64,000 nucleotides of DNA, taken from positions 197,059 to 261,058 of the forward strand of contig KB722766.1 in NCBI GenBank assembly GCA_000349905.1, in the 5' to 3' direction. The notes beneath the pieces were generated by a model. The model searched no databases and had not been told where the DNA came from. It saw only the letters and a program-made list of their open reading frames with translations. The stretch is from Volvariella volvacea V23 (Eukaryota > Basidiomycota > Agaricomycetes > Agaricales > Pluteaceae). The stretch's first letter is position 1. Every line of letters starts with the position of its first letter. The position numbers and the translations under genes are program-made. Below are positions 1 to 11,779 of the stretch, piece by piece.

Positions 1-509
1 GTACTTGTCACTTCATGACCTGTTTTGCATTGTCAAACCCACATACATCTTTCTATCTCATTGTCTTGGTTGCTTTCATTCTCTCTTGACATACTGGTTT
101 TACCTTACCCATATTAACCATGGACTGTTATACCAATAATTCCCTCATTTTTACTTTGCTTCCACCTGACTGGCTGGATATTATTTATTGTGACACATAC
201 AAACCTGGAACACCTTTCTATTATCAGATTTTGGATACACATTACATGTTATAGCACATGTATATACATAGATAGAATTGGACTATGTAGCACCATTCAA
301 TGGCAAATTCAATATATTTTGGGTTTAGACTAAATAGAGGGAACATGCAAACATGCTATACAACTAATGTGTTTAACTAAATCCAAAACTCATTGTCAGT
401 ACTAAATAGGGCAGTCTTTAAGACTGAATAATAGACCCTTGAATGTATTTGTTACAAATCTGAGAGTAAGCCATAGTAAGTATATAAAATGTGAATAACA
501 TAATGTGAC
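1..509. other. AT-rich flank without recognisable gene
   Basis: No open frame of note and no familiar motif is visible. The DNA is strongly AT-rich and contains no CpG dinucleotide. The CpG-free tract continues rightwards to about 1,746, through the end of the neighbouring broken NLR. It could be the edge of an old repeat, but no terminal repeat or transposase was found. Confidence 0.5.
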
Positions 510-3489
510 CTACCAATCTTGTTTTAAAGCTTGTACAAACAAATCAAATGGTGTCACAGGTATATTTTCTTGAATGGTGGCATCATAGAAATAGCCTTCA
601 TAATGTGGTGTAGCCCACCAGGTACTGTATGAGATAGTGGATAATAGAGATTGTAAGATGATTTTCTTTGGCTCTTGATCTTCTATGTTTGGCTGACATA
701 TTTCTTCACTCCAGTGTAATATAAGAGCAATTTCTGCTGGATATAATTCCTAAGGATATTATTATTTAGTTTCAAAGTTTATATTTAAAGTAATAATGTC
801 TTGGAGAATGCACTAACCTTTAACCACTTGGAAACATGCTTTTTGTTGCACTCATGATAATGATACTCCACTGGAAGGTGTTTAACAAGCCATAACACCT
901 TGGGGCTATAACTTGTATTTGACAGTCTTAGTTACAGATGTATTAAGTTAGAGTCCAAATAGTCTGTTACAAACCTATAGCAATGACTCACTCAGATGAC
1001 CAATTCCATGGATAGCTATAGTGTTTCATATCATCACTGCTACTTAATAATCTAAAATTCAAAATTTAATCTATTCACTAAAAACCCAAATAAAAAATCA
1101 CTCACAATGTTTTTAATGTATTATCATCAGTAGTGATTAAGAGTAATAAACAGCTAAGAACCATCATTTTTCCCCAACCTGGATTAGCAGTAATCATAAA
1201 GTCAACTGGGTTAGTTAATGAAAATAGCACCCAATATTTCATATATGCTTTGGTAAGAGCCAGCAAACAGTTCCAGGATGGTATGGGTTTTTTTCTGTTG
1301 CCAAGTATGATTGCAAACCATAAGCAATACCAATTCCCAAAAGTTCATTGTTATTGAACTTTTTGGATAACAGTGGATCCTTCTTTTTCAAAATATTGCA
1401 TAAATTAGTACTAATACATAATAAAGCAAAATAAAGCAAAATACATACCCAGGTTGCACAAATAGCAGAGAAGCTATTATAGCTTTTGCAAATTTCATCA
1501 TGAGATTGAAATAAAGAGTTGAATTGCTTTGATAGACATTGCATGTTTTTATGCAAATCAAAACTCATAAGTTTTGATTTGAGATTTTTTGGAATGCTGG
1601 TGGTAAACATAGAGGAGTACCCCCACCAGCAACAAAGGAAAAACCAGAATTGTTTATAATTGTAGTTATTAGACTTGAGTTTGGTCAAGGATTGTAAAAT
1701 GATGTCAGATGCACATATATTTGTGCTAAGGTTATATTGAGTGTTGCGCTGGTTGCTGGTTAAGAAATCAGAGAAAGATTTGTGATAAATTGTGATCTCT
1801 TCATTATCATTGGATGGAATTCTGAGAACAGAGTGAAGCTTTTGCAATTTAAAGCGGCACTGCACTATATCCCTATAAAAAAGTAATGCCAAGCCTTGTA
1901 TTGTTCTGATGTCTTTTAGGCCTGGAAAGAGTTTAAGGTTTGGAATGGGTGTACACAAGATAAATAGCACAGTTTGAAGTTGACTATTTGACTTGTGTGA
2001 TGAGCTGAGAATTTGGAAGTAAAGTATGTCAAGAGGATTTAGTGCCTCAGGTACTTCTTGAAGGCAGGCCTCTAGTTGCTCTTGTGGATCAGAGTCAGCG
2101 TGATCATTATCAATAAACTTGAAAAGGGTCACAGGATAGATGTATTGACCATCAGCCCTTAATACAATGGTATTGATGTCTTCATTTGAGGGCCAAACTG
2201 GATAGCTCTGAAGGATGTGGTGATATTTGTAATAAATTGTAGAAAAACTGGACTTAATGAAGACCAGCATCTCTTCAGAGTCTTTGCATTGTGCAAGATC
2301 AATTCGAGATCGGCAGCAGGCCGAAAAGGATGCAACATCAAAAGAATTAACGATGTGAGGCTCAGGCCTACTTGTAATGAGGAATGCAATAGGAAATTCG
2401 GGCCCACACAATTCAATGAGCTTTAGTACGTTCCTCTGATCCTCTGGACTACCACACTCATCCAGACCATCAATAATTATAACAGCAGGTGGAATGTCCT
2501 GAACTGCATTAATAGGTCTATGAATAAGAGCTTCACTGGACCTCTGGAGTTGCTTGCAATACTGATAGATCACTGTCTATCAGCTTGTCGATCTCCCTCC
2601 CGACTTTGTCGATTGATGTGGCCAGTTGATATGCAAGCAGAATGAAACGATTGCTGAGACAATTACGATCGGGATCGTCAATGAAGGAGAAAAAAGAACC
2701 AGCAACTTGGGCTGCGAGATTCCCGGTTCCACTGTCAATATTCTGTGCGGTAGCCATTGCAATGGCGGATTTTCCTATGCCCGCTGGCCCTACAATCCAC
2801 AATACAGGTTTCCCCCTCACTTTGTTTCTGATTCAGCCTGTGGTGTCAAGGAGGATTGCCTGGCGTGTCTTGGGATCACACCTTAGTGGATCCGCACGAA
2901 CTTTGCCTGTGTGCATTGCGTTTACCACGATTAAGTTGCGTAATCTATCCCTGGCTAAATAAGGTGTAAGTCTGAAACACTGAAGTGAGTAAGTGAATTA
3001 TCCTTGCCTTCTCTGTAACGCTTCAGAAGTTCGGGATCTTCACTCAGTTTGTAGTTGACTGTGCTTGTTCCAACAGACATGACTCCAAAGTTCATGATCT
3101 TCGCGTTTGCGAATTGGTCTGTGGGTATAACGGTCTGAGAAAATGATGAATGACTTGCAAACGAGCTTTTTATACCTTGCCGATTATGCTGCACCTCATC
3201 GAGAGCTTCGTTTTCAGTCCTGGTGACCATGCCCCTTGGGCCCTCATTGGCGTTCGGAGTGTTTGTCACAGTGGAAGACCCTTGAGGAAAGGTGAGTAAT
3301 GTTTTAAGCGAATGATCGCTCTATTTGCTTACCTTGCCTGCTAGAGCTAGGATGTTCTTTGACTGCCAGGGATTGGTCACAGTCACTCTGGATACTGTTG
3401 TTGCCTGCGTCCATCCCATGTTCACCAGCGCTACCATTCAAGTCTGCGTAAAACAGGTGATGCCATAGTATAGAGAGTACAGCGCCCAT
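510..3489 (-). pseudogene. Broken NACHT-domain NLR (STAND NTPase)
   Basis: This is a fungal NLR-type signalling NTPase, inferred to be non-functional. The start ATG is at 3489. Exon 3333-3489 joins 3008-3280, and a GC-AG intron (GCAAGG donor) leads to the NACHT exon from 2954. Walker A reads GPAGIGKSAIA (about 2760-2800) and Walker B reads VIIIDGLDEC (about 2460-2490). Between them the frame breaks at about 2531-2541: TPEVQ is followed by a stop, while ALIHRPINAV continues in another frame. An in-frame TGA (2833-2835) lies just before Walker A, where a Trp codon would be expected. Further left, spliced pieces (donor GTGAGT near 1105, exon 818-905, last exon ending with TAG at 510-512) extend the protein, but the frame also shifts between about 1240 and 1380. 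The N-terminal stretch NAKIMNFGVMSVGTSTVNY may be a short amyloid-like signalling motif. Sequencing error could explain one break, not three. Confidence 0.72.
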
Positions 3490-5519
3490 CGTTGGTGTAG
3501 GAGAAAGCTGGGGGTAAATGCGTTGGGTGCTCAGTGAAGTGTGCTTGTGGTTGATAGTAGGAGAGAGAAGTCCAACACGCACCGTGCGACCGATACATAC
3601 ATGCAGCAGAAATGAGGCTAGTCACGCGTCTGTCCGGAGTCTAACCACAAGCCCTTAGGACCAAAAGTCTGGCGCATGATCGAGTCGTTAACTTTGGATT
3701 TGCGCCTGCCTTCTTTACATGCTTCGATGCTTGATATACTAACTCTAGAGCATGATTTCATTGTCAGAATCATTGAGTGCCGCAAATTTCGCCTTGATAT
3801 GAGGAGCAGTTCTAAGTTACGTCAGTTGGCCGTGACAATAAGTTGCCATCAGCCAAACACGCCGGCGACGGAGGGGTAACGCCTCATGTGCTTCGCATTC
3901 TCCATGGAAAGGGCAGGGTGACGAACTATGCCATCGGACTTCAAGTTCAGCATTCCCTTGCTGCAGCAACAGTGGTTAGATTATGGTACTCCCATAGTAG
4001 CTCCAGAGCAACAAAAGGCTGTGATAAAGCGTAACCAATGTAATGCAGGGAAGGTGTGACGGGATTGTCGTTGAACTTGAAAGAACGCCTGCGGCCACTG
4101 GATTATACATGCCGTGCCGCTAGTCCTTTTGCAGGCCCCCGATGTCCCAGCCCGCACTTCATTTCAACCACAATGCCATTTGGCATCCCTTGAATGAATT
4201 CGTCCGTGCGTAGAGAGTGGAAGATTGATTGATCGAGTTGCTCAAAGGTCAATCCGTGTCGTAAAAGCAGACTCACCAGTGGACCAAGATTTCGAGGTGG
4301 CAGCGCTTCGGCTCTATGAAGATATCCAGGATCGAATCACCTTTACCAAGCTCTCAGTCGAGCTGTCAAATGAAGAAAGGACTCCACATAAATGATAGAA
4401 TCATTCACCTTGACCCTGGCCTTGTCCTCACTTTTCACATTTTTTTCCGACCCAACTCAGACTTGCTCGAAGCTTGCCAATTGTCTAGGGTATGCACTAA
4501 AGGACTCCCCAGTTGCACCTACGACCCCGGAAGGATAGAAGAATAACAATAAATGGTGGTAAGCTCTTCCGAACCATATTATTTCATCCACCATTCTTCC
4601 AAGAGGGGTGTGACTGGTTAGACCACGATGCCCCAAGAGCCTGAGCGCCAGAGCGTGAAATGATTTCAGAACTAATCATGGAAATACAATATGGGAGGGA
4701 GGACTTGAGTTCTGCAGCTTGTTGTACAAATTAAACTGAGAATAAAGCCTGTTGAGAGCCATTGAGTATTGGCACATAGCGTTTTGAATCGTTCCTTCCT
4801 CTTTCCGAATAAGTGGAGCCATAAGCATATCAATATACACCACGCAGATTACAGTGCGTGTCTACTCGGGAGGTTCACGGATCACTCTGCTCTCTGGGGT
4901 TGTAATATTTATATGATGAACGCCACCTGCAATCATTCAGTAGCGAGCGCTTAACATCGGTACCTGACTCGTCTTGGGTAGTCTAATAATATCAATACCT
5001 CCAATAAAAGAACTAACAGCTCCTCGTTTCCAGTGGTTGATTTAGTCAAACTGAGGTACGCAGTGTACTTGGGTTTGTCCGGCTTCCCTCCATGCTCGTC
5101 TATTCCACTCACCCTACCATCACTTGTGCTTGGTATCCCAACCATCGTATGCTGGAGCGCTGGCCCATCATATGGTCAAAGGGAGCAGTCGGTCAAATTC
5201 ACCCCTTCCGGGCGATCGAAATCCAATATTGGATCTTCGGTGCCGACAATATATCCTTGATGATCTGACGGACATGCGGAGATCCTGACATCACATCCTC
5301 CCACATAGTGACATTCATTCGTTAGTCATATTCTTCTCGGTCTCTACAGGAATTTGGTCATCTGATGACACGACGCCAACTTGGAGGGTCCCGACAATAA
5401 CTACCGTAACTTGAAGATTACAAACCGAGTCCAAAGCACATGATGAAGTGTTTGAGAAGTTGCTATGAAATGGACACTGGCAGGTCGATTACGGTAGTAC
5501 CCCAGACTTTCTCCTCGTT
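3490..5519. other. Intergenic, no confident gene
   Basis: About 2 kb between the broken NLR and the P450. Only short open frames are present, none with a recognisable domain. On the minus strand two short peptide-like stretches lie close together (about 5180-5260 and 4951-5145), but no joined model with start, splice sites and stop could be built. The right end presumably holds the P450 promoter. Confidence 0.4.
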
Positions 5520-7554
5520 ATGTCGTCCTTCCTCAGAGTTATCGATGTCGTGTTTGTCCTTGCGGCTGTTTACCTCGTCAAACTTGCCTCAGACCGCAGG
5601 CGCCCAGCGCCTTACTCTCCGGGACCGAGAAAACTCCCTATCGTTGGAAACCTCTTGGATATGCCCAAGGAGCAACCATGGCTGAAATTTGCGAAGTGGG
5701 GTGAGAAATGGGGTAAGCATACTACGTCCTCTCTTCTAACCATAGCCAAATTGTATCGAATAATATATTAATTTTTTTAGGACCCATTTTGTCCGTATCA
5801 GTTTTTGGGCAGCGCATGATCATAAAATCTTCAAAGACTGCGATAGACATGCTCGATAAACGCGGTGCAAAATATTCTGACCGCCCCAGCGTCCCCATGT
5901 GCGACCTCATAGGATGGCAAAACACCTTGGTTCTCCTCCAATACAATGAAAGGTTTAAAAATTTCAGGAAGCTCTTCCACCGAGCGATTGGGTCTTCCGC
6001 GGCGATTAATGAATTTTCAAAAGTAGAAGAAGCGGAGACGCATAAATTCCTGCAACGCCTGTATGCTAATCAAGACGACTTAGCAGCGCAGATACGAAAG
6101 ACGGCAGGGTCGGTTATACTGCGTATTTCTCATGGGTATCGAGTGCAAGAAAAGGATGACCCAATTGTAGCTCTGGCTGATGTGGCAACGGACCAATTCT
6201 CTACTGCTGTAGCTCCCGAAGCGTTTTTAGTTAACCTTATACCACCATGTGAGTACCGTTCATTCTAGCCCGTTGAGCTGTCTGATATTGTTACAGTGCG
6301 TCATTTACCGGATTGGTTCCCTGGAGCAGGATTCAAAAAGACTGCTCGATCCTGGGCCAAGACGTTGACTGAATTTGTTGATATCCCCCACAATTTCGTC
6401 AAGGACCAGATGGTAAATCCGTTTAGCGATTCTTTGCACAGGTTCTCGTTGGACTACCTCCCCCCCTTTAGGCTCGAGGCATCGCCGAACCATCAATCGT
6501 ATCCAAGTTGCTGGAGTCGAAGGATATTACGGATGAAGAAGAATCCGACATTAAGTGGAGTGCTGGGTCTTTGTATGGCGCTGGGGCAGACACAGTAAGA
6601 GATTAATTCAATCCACCGATCACCTGTCTCTCACCATGTATGTAGACAGTTGGCACGATCCACGCTTTTTTCAAAGCCATGGCTCTCTTCCCCGAAGTTC
6701 AAAAGAATGCCCAAGCAGAGATTGACGCTGTGATTGGAACCGAACGCCTCCCATCTTTGGAAGATAGAGATCGACTACCGTACCTCAATGCGCTGGCTCT
6801 GGAGATGATGAGATGGCATAACGTTGCACCAACTGGTACGGCGTTTTTCTCTGGCCTGAACCGCCCCAGATACAGTAATTTTTTTTAGGCATTCCCCATC
6901 GGGTAATGGAAGATGACATCTATGAAGGATATTACATCCCCAAAGGGTCGCTCGTCATAACGAACATATGGCAAATATTTCACCTTTCCGTGGATGGTTT
7001 CCTGGCGCTAACGCATTCCTTCAGGAAGATGGCACATGACCCGACGGTATACCACAACCCTACCTCTTTTGAGCCAGAACGATTCCTCAGACTAGACGGT
7101 CAAGAGCCAGAGCCTGACCCGCGTGCCTTCTGTTTTGGCTTTGGACGAAGGTGTGTGCCATCGTAGAAGCATATTCCGATCATCAAACTGACGTCTACAT
7201 CACACGAACCAGAATCTGTCCAGGTAATACTGGCCATATTATCCCGCCTACTCCCAACATTGATACAAACTACCATCCGTCAGGACGCCTGCTTGCCGAT
7301 ACCTCGATATTCCTCACATGTGCAATGACTTTGGCAGCTTTCACAACCTCCAAATACACTGACAAGAATGAAGAAGTCTTGGAGCCTGATACGGAACAAC
7401 TTACAGGAACTATAAGGTGTGTTGTCTGTCGTTCCATCTCCTACATTTGGGCTTATTAACTTGCTTTAGCTACCCGTCACCCTTTAAGGTTTCTATTAAG
7501 CTACGATCTCCTGCTGCTCTGGCATTGATCAACTCGCCTACTGAGAATATTTAA
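5520..7554 (+). CDS. Cytochrome P450 monooxygenase
   Basis: Haem-thiolate monooxygenase of 508 aa, expected in the ER membrane with NADPH-P450 reductase as electron donor; the substrate is unknown. The protein opens with a hydrophobic anchor (residues about 5-22) and a proline hinge (YSPGPRKLPIVGNLL). The I-helix motif AGADTTVG, the ExxR motif in LEMMRW and the haem loop FGFGRRICPG are all present once ten exons are joined: 5520-5712, 5781-6248, 6297-6412, 6472-6594, 6646-6835, 6889-6970, 7025-7150, 7213-7223, 7284-7416, 7470-7554. The total is 1,527 nt, in frame. The intron at 6971-7024 starts with GC rather than GT. Exon 8 is only 11 nt and supplies the Cys-Pro of the haem loop. It is of the type seen in basidiomycete secondary-metabolism P450 families. 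It lies 4.5 kb from the 12-25 kb metabolic block, with two housekeeping genes between. Confidence 0.92.
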
Positions 7555-8032
7555 GAGATGTAACTGGCAATTAATTGTATATTACATAGCAGCATTTACT
7601 TTTCGCTTTGCATTGAGTGGGCTTGTACAAATCGGCAACTTGGCAAACATTTGGCACCGTCACTTGAGCTATATCACTTGCTGAGAGTTCTATCCCATAG
7701 ATTGGATGCTAATAATAATATATGGGACACCGACTCTTTTCTCGCACCTTGCAAGTGTAACAGTCATGGAGTTCAGTCATAGTTAGAACTTGAGTTGGAA
7801 GATCCTTTGGACGGATTGTGGCGCTAATCTCGGGAATTGCCGCCCTTACGCGTCCTTGGACCGCCTACTGACGCGTCGTCTATATCTCCATCTATTCCTC
7901 CACACCTGCATCACTCCTTGTCTTTCACTATCCCACCACTTCGTAGAAAGACAGGAGGACCAAATATCTCAAGCATTCTCCCTTGTGCCATCAGGATTTC
8001 TCACTTTGCTACTGAACTCGGGATAACCAGCC
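7555..8032. other. Intergenic between P450 and PRE1
   Basis: Holds the P450 3' end and the PRE1 promoter. The last 150 nt before the PRE1 start are pyrimidine-rich, as in many fungal housekeeping promoters. Open frames here are short and carry no domain. Confidence 0.4.
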
Positions 8033-8749
8033 ATGGAGACGTCATTCGCACTCACAGGGAAGGGTTATGTGTTGATGGCTGCAGACACAACTGCAGCTCG
8101 CTCTATTGTCAAGATGAAGGTCGATCAGGACAAGATCAAGACTTTGAGCCCTCACCTGTTTATGGCATATTCTGGCGAGCCAGGTGCGTGATCGCTCGTT
8201 CACACCCATCTGGTTACAACCTCGCTAACCTCTTTTCCTGTATTCTAAACTATCCTTCTATTAGGCGACACGATTCAGTTCTCAGAATACATTGAGCGCA
8301 ACATCCGTCTCTACCAAATCCGCAATACCTACGCTCTCCGTCCACAAGCAGCCGCATCGTGGATCCGTCGATCTCTCGCTGAGAGCATTCGCTCACGTAA
8401 CCCTTACGCCGTCAACCTACTCCTAGGTGGCTATGATACCAGTACCAACGAGCCTGAACTCTACTGGGTGGATTATCTTGGGACTATGAGTAGAATTCCA
8501 TTTGGAGCCCACGGGTATGGAAGCTATTTCGTGCTGAGTTTGTTGGACAAGTATGTCAGCTTTTCGGTAGTGTGGAGAAGTGCTGATTGTGCCTTGTACA
8601 GATATCATAGTCCGGATGCGACGCTTGAGGAGGGTATTGAGACATTGAAGCGATGCATTGATGAGGTGTCAAAGCGTCTTATCGTTAGCCCAGACCGATA
8701 CAAAGTAAAGGTTGTGGACAAGGACGGTGTAAGAGAGATTGAGCTATAG
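8033..8749 (+). CDS. PRE1: 20S proteasome subunit beta (PRE1/PSMB2 type)
   Basis: Non-catalytic beta-type subunit (yeast beta4, human PSMB2) of the 20S core particle, which degrades ubiquitinated proteins in cytosol and nucleus. Three exons (8033-8183, 8265-8550, 8602-8749) give 194 aa, close to the usual 195-205. The protein starts METSFALTGKGYVLMAADTT; unlike active beta subunits it has no propeptide and no N-terminal Thr, as expected for this subunit. Other family signatures are SPHLFMAYSGEPGDTIQF, NLLLGGYD and the C-terminal RCIDEVSKRL. The start is fixed by this N-terminal match. It is a single-copy essential gene and a good species marker. Confidence 0.96.
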
Positions 8750-9013
8750 GAAAAGACGAAAAGGTGGGATACTGGAGACGTGTTCATGTTTTCTTTCTCG
8801 TGTAATGCATTGTACTCTTTTCTTATCGTCGCTGATCACCGATTACGATCCAGTACTCATCATTGTAAGTAACTAAGCACAGGACCTCGAAACGATTGCA
8901 TTGCATGAAGATTCCACGAGATTGTCCATAAAAGTATACGGAGTAACAACCAAGTATTATTGAAATAGAAAAGATGTATGGGCGGCAATTCGCCGCATTG
9001 TGTACCGAGCAGT

Positions 9014-10307
9014 TTATTTGCCGTGCTTCAAGAGCTATGGGAATATATGAATACGCGTACGCACAAGCGAAACCCGGGAGTTAGCTTACCTTCCTGGTGG
9101 TGGAGTTTAGAGCCATATCGGTCTTATCCACCTTCTCACCAATTCTATCAATGCGTTGATTCTGGGTGTCGATCTCCTGTCCCATAGCCATACCCAACGC
9201 CTTCAACTTCTTCGTGACATCTGAAATCTCATTCAGGTTATCGTCGAGTTCGTCCTCCAGCTCATCGTCAGAGGCCGTCTGCTCAAATTGATACCTCTTG
9301 CGTTGTTCCATTTGAGCCGCGGTACGCTGGCCACGCGCGGGTCCAGCCCCAAATCCGCCGTCATCTTCGCCTTGTCCATAACCAGCGGCTCTTCCGATGC
9401 GATTTTGAGATTCACGAATGTCCAACATAGACTTTTCGCGTTCTTCGCGCTCATCTTCGTATCTCTGTTGGATCTTTGCTTCTTGAGCTGCACGCTTGGA
9501 GTCTTTGTTGAAGGAGATGGCAGGACGGAAGATGGATCGGTTGAGTTTCTTGAGCTCGTTGGCGTGATCTTCAGCACGGGCATTGTGTCCCTTTGCAACG
9601 TCGATGTGACGCTCAGTGTTGGCCAGTTTTTCTGTGGAGTAATGCAATTAGTATGATGTATTTTACAATTGCATACAGACGAGATCGTCAGAGATCGAGA
9701 GTAGGGACATACCAGATTGGTCTCCAAGTCTCAAAAGGGTATTTCTACCAGTCTCCTCGGCCTCTCTGGCAAGCCTCAAAGCGTTCCGGGTAGAGTTAAC
9801 GCTCTCCTGCTTGACCCATCTCATGTCCCTCTTAATCCCTTCAACATCGTCTTCCGTCTCCTCGCCTTCTCTGGGCGGTGGCCTGTATCCACCTCCTTCA
9901 CCACGAGGAGGACCATCGAAGAATCTTCCAGACCCGCCTTGGGCAGCAGACTTCTCAGCATCATACCCAGAGAACAATTCATTCCTGTCCCCATTGAGAT
10001 CCGCAGCAACCCCGTATTGGTTCTGTCCCCGGGTGTAGACATCGCCAACGTTGCCAACGCCACCGCCCGCGTTCATCCCACCGCGGGAGTGGGCCGATCT
10101 TGAGCCGTCTGCATACTCATCCTGGTAGGTGTTGCTGCTGTTGTAGGAACTAGAGGAGTAGCCAGTCCCGAGATCTCCATCGCGGCTTGCTACGTAGGTG
10201 CTGGCGTTGGATCGATAGCCGCTGCTTGGTGTGCTGCTTCCACCTCTGCTGCCCGCAGGCTCGACGGGGGGTATAGAAGGTTGATCCTTGCGTTTGAACC
10301 AGGACAT
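9014..10307 (-). CDS. SEC9: SNAP-25-family t-SNARE Sec9
   Basis: Plasma-membrane Qbc-SNARE that pairs with syntaxin and synaptobrevin to drive exocytosis at hyphal tips and septa. Three exons (10307-9713, 9631-9090, 9034-9014) give 385 aa. Residues 1-145 are a low-complexity Gly/Ser/Tyr-rich region. The Qb SNARE helix spans about 152-228 and has its central glutamine in LGDQSEKL. The linker includes NRSIFRPAISFN. The Qc helix spans about 320-380 with its central glutamine in MGQEIDTQN. There is no membrane anchor and no cysteine cluster, as in fungal Sec9, which binds the membrane through its partners. The last exon is only 21 nt and ends LLKHGK; its acceptor CATAG is clear, but that short end is the least certain part. 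Confidence 0.93.
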
Positions 10308-11126
10308 TGTTAATCTGGTATATTAGACTCCTGAGTGGCAACGAGAAAGAGCGCTGGAGATGAAGATGATGGGCGTGATAGTAAGAGGTGAAAGACAAGA
10401 AGGAATGGAAAGAGAAGCGATGATGAAGGGTACTTATAGTCGTGTCAAAGGCTATGTATGTGATTGTAGGTAATTCTTGGGCGCGACGGTCAGCAGGCAA
10501 AACCAGTGCCTGATCGCAATTGCCTTTTTCGTCAATCATCCATTGCTAGTACCAAGAATTGTAGAACAAGGTACAATTGGCAATGTGCAATATATTATTC
10601 CACAGCTGGTATTCTATGGCTAGGAACCTTACAGCCACTCAGTGTAAAGATACAACCCAAACGCCTGTGCCACTCAATCTATGCGCAAATGTCGTCCCGC
10701 CCTGCCAAAGGCTCATCTTGCCACATACGAGTTCTAAATCATCGCTCCTAACAGAAGTAAGCCGAAAACCTCCCACAAAAAAGTGAAGTGAATCCGGCGG
10801 GAATAGCAGTAGGAGATAAAAACAATGCTTCCAGTAAAGGAGACAACTTGTAAGCTAAGGTCGGTTGACTCGTGGACAACGCCTGTACATGCGGCAAAGA
10901 GGAGAAATAGCTCGAATGGACAACAGCGAGAAACAGACTACGAACGCTCTGATATAGATATATGATGGCTAGCATTTACCTGCTCTAGTACATTTCCGGT
11001 GTGTCCTCGACGAATCTACGTATTCCTTAGCGATCTGTAATATAGATTATCGCCTAATGTCATTCTACCACTAGTGAGACGAGTTGGACTAAGATCTACA
11101 GGACCCCCGTTTCGCCAAACGGTACC
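10308..11126. other. SEC9 promoter and intergenic DNA
   Basis: Upstream of SEC9 and downstream of the gene remnant at 11.1-11.8 kb. Open frames are short, overlap on both strands and carry no known motif. Nothing further is seen. Confidence 0.4.
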
Positions 11127-11779
11127 CTATGGGGTGTCTGCAGGTAGCATGGTATAAGTAGGAAGGGCTAGTGTCCAAACGTCGTGTCTTTTGTAACCCT
11201 CAGGAATTGTAGTACGGTTAATAATCGAATGCTTGACGTTATCCCACAGCCAAATAGTTTCGCCCTTGGACAGCCCGAGAAGCCAAGCTTCAACGACTTG
11301 CGCATCTGTAATATAAATAAACAAAACGACATCCGACACAGAGATTGAAGCACGCACCAATATTATAATATTTATCATCACGTTCCAAGAGGAGCCCGGA
11401 CATCTGGGCGGCGTTTACAGCCGCCGCAGGAACGATTGCATTAATTTCGCCACCAAAAATCCCAGTTTCCATATGAGTGCAATTATTCCAACCAACATCT
11501 GCGTTCGTGGCATAAATTTCAAAACATTCTTTATCAAACTTTGAGTATCCGTTCTGACGCAGCTGCTGGAGGTAGAGCGGGAACGCATGTGCTATCTCGT
11601 AGAGAATGGCACATGCGACTGCGAACTTGCGAAGGTTTGAGTGGGGTCAGAGACGAAGGCGTCGATAAGGCCGGCGTCGAGACCAATGGTTGACACGCTC
11701 TCAGGAGCCTCCGCCTTTGGCTCGATTGAGGGATTGATACGAATGATGAATGGGGTTTTGATCCAAGTATTGAAGTGCT
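11127..11779 (-). pseudogene. Remnant of unrecognised gene, HExxH-like stretch
   Basis: The last exons of a protein-coding gene can be read on the minus strand. The piece KFAVACAILYEIAHAF leads on to GWNNCTHMETGIFGGE and INAIVPAAAVNA, then a GTGCGT...TTACAG intron at about 11,307-11,358, and a final exon ending YTMLPADTP. The stretch YEIAH resembles a zinc-protease HExxH with the first His changed to Tyr. Upstream, TPFIIRINPSIEPKAEAPES is in another frame and no acceptable intron connects the two; no start codon was found. A truncated, decayed copy of a fungal protein family is the simplest reading. A gene with an odd intron is possible. Confidence 0.35.

Noticed and set aside
1133..1357. 74-codon plus-strand frame in the AT-rich region
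   Set aside because: Antisense to the spliced tail of the broken NLR, which has better protein character.
1..3489. Transposon origin of the left AT-rich block
   Set aside because: No transposase, reverse transcriptase, terminal inverted repeat or target duplication was found; only NLR sequence and unidentified pieces.
9233..9727. 164-codon second minus-strand frame within SEC9
   Set aside because: Overlaps SEC9 in another frame; the SNARE helices identify the true frame.
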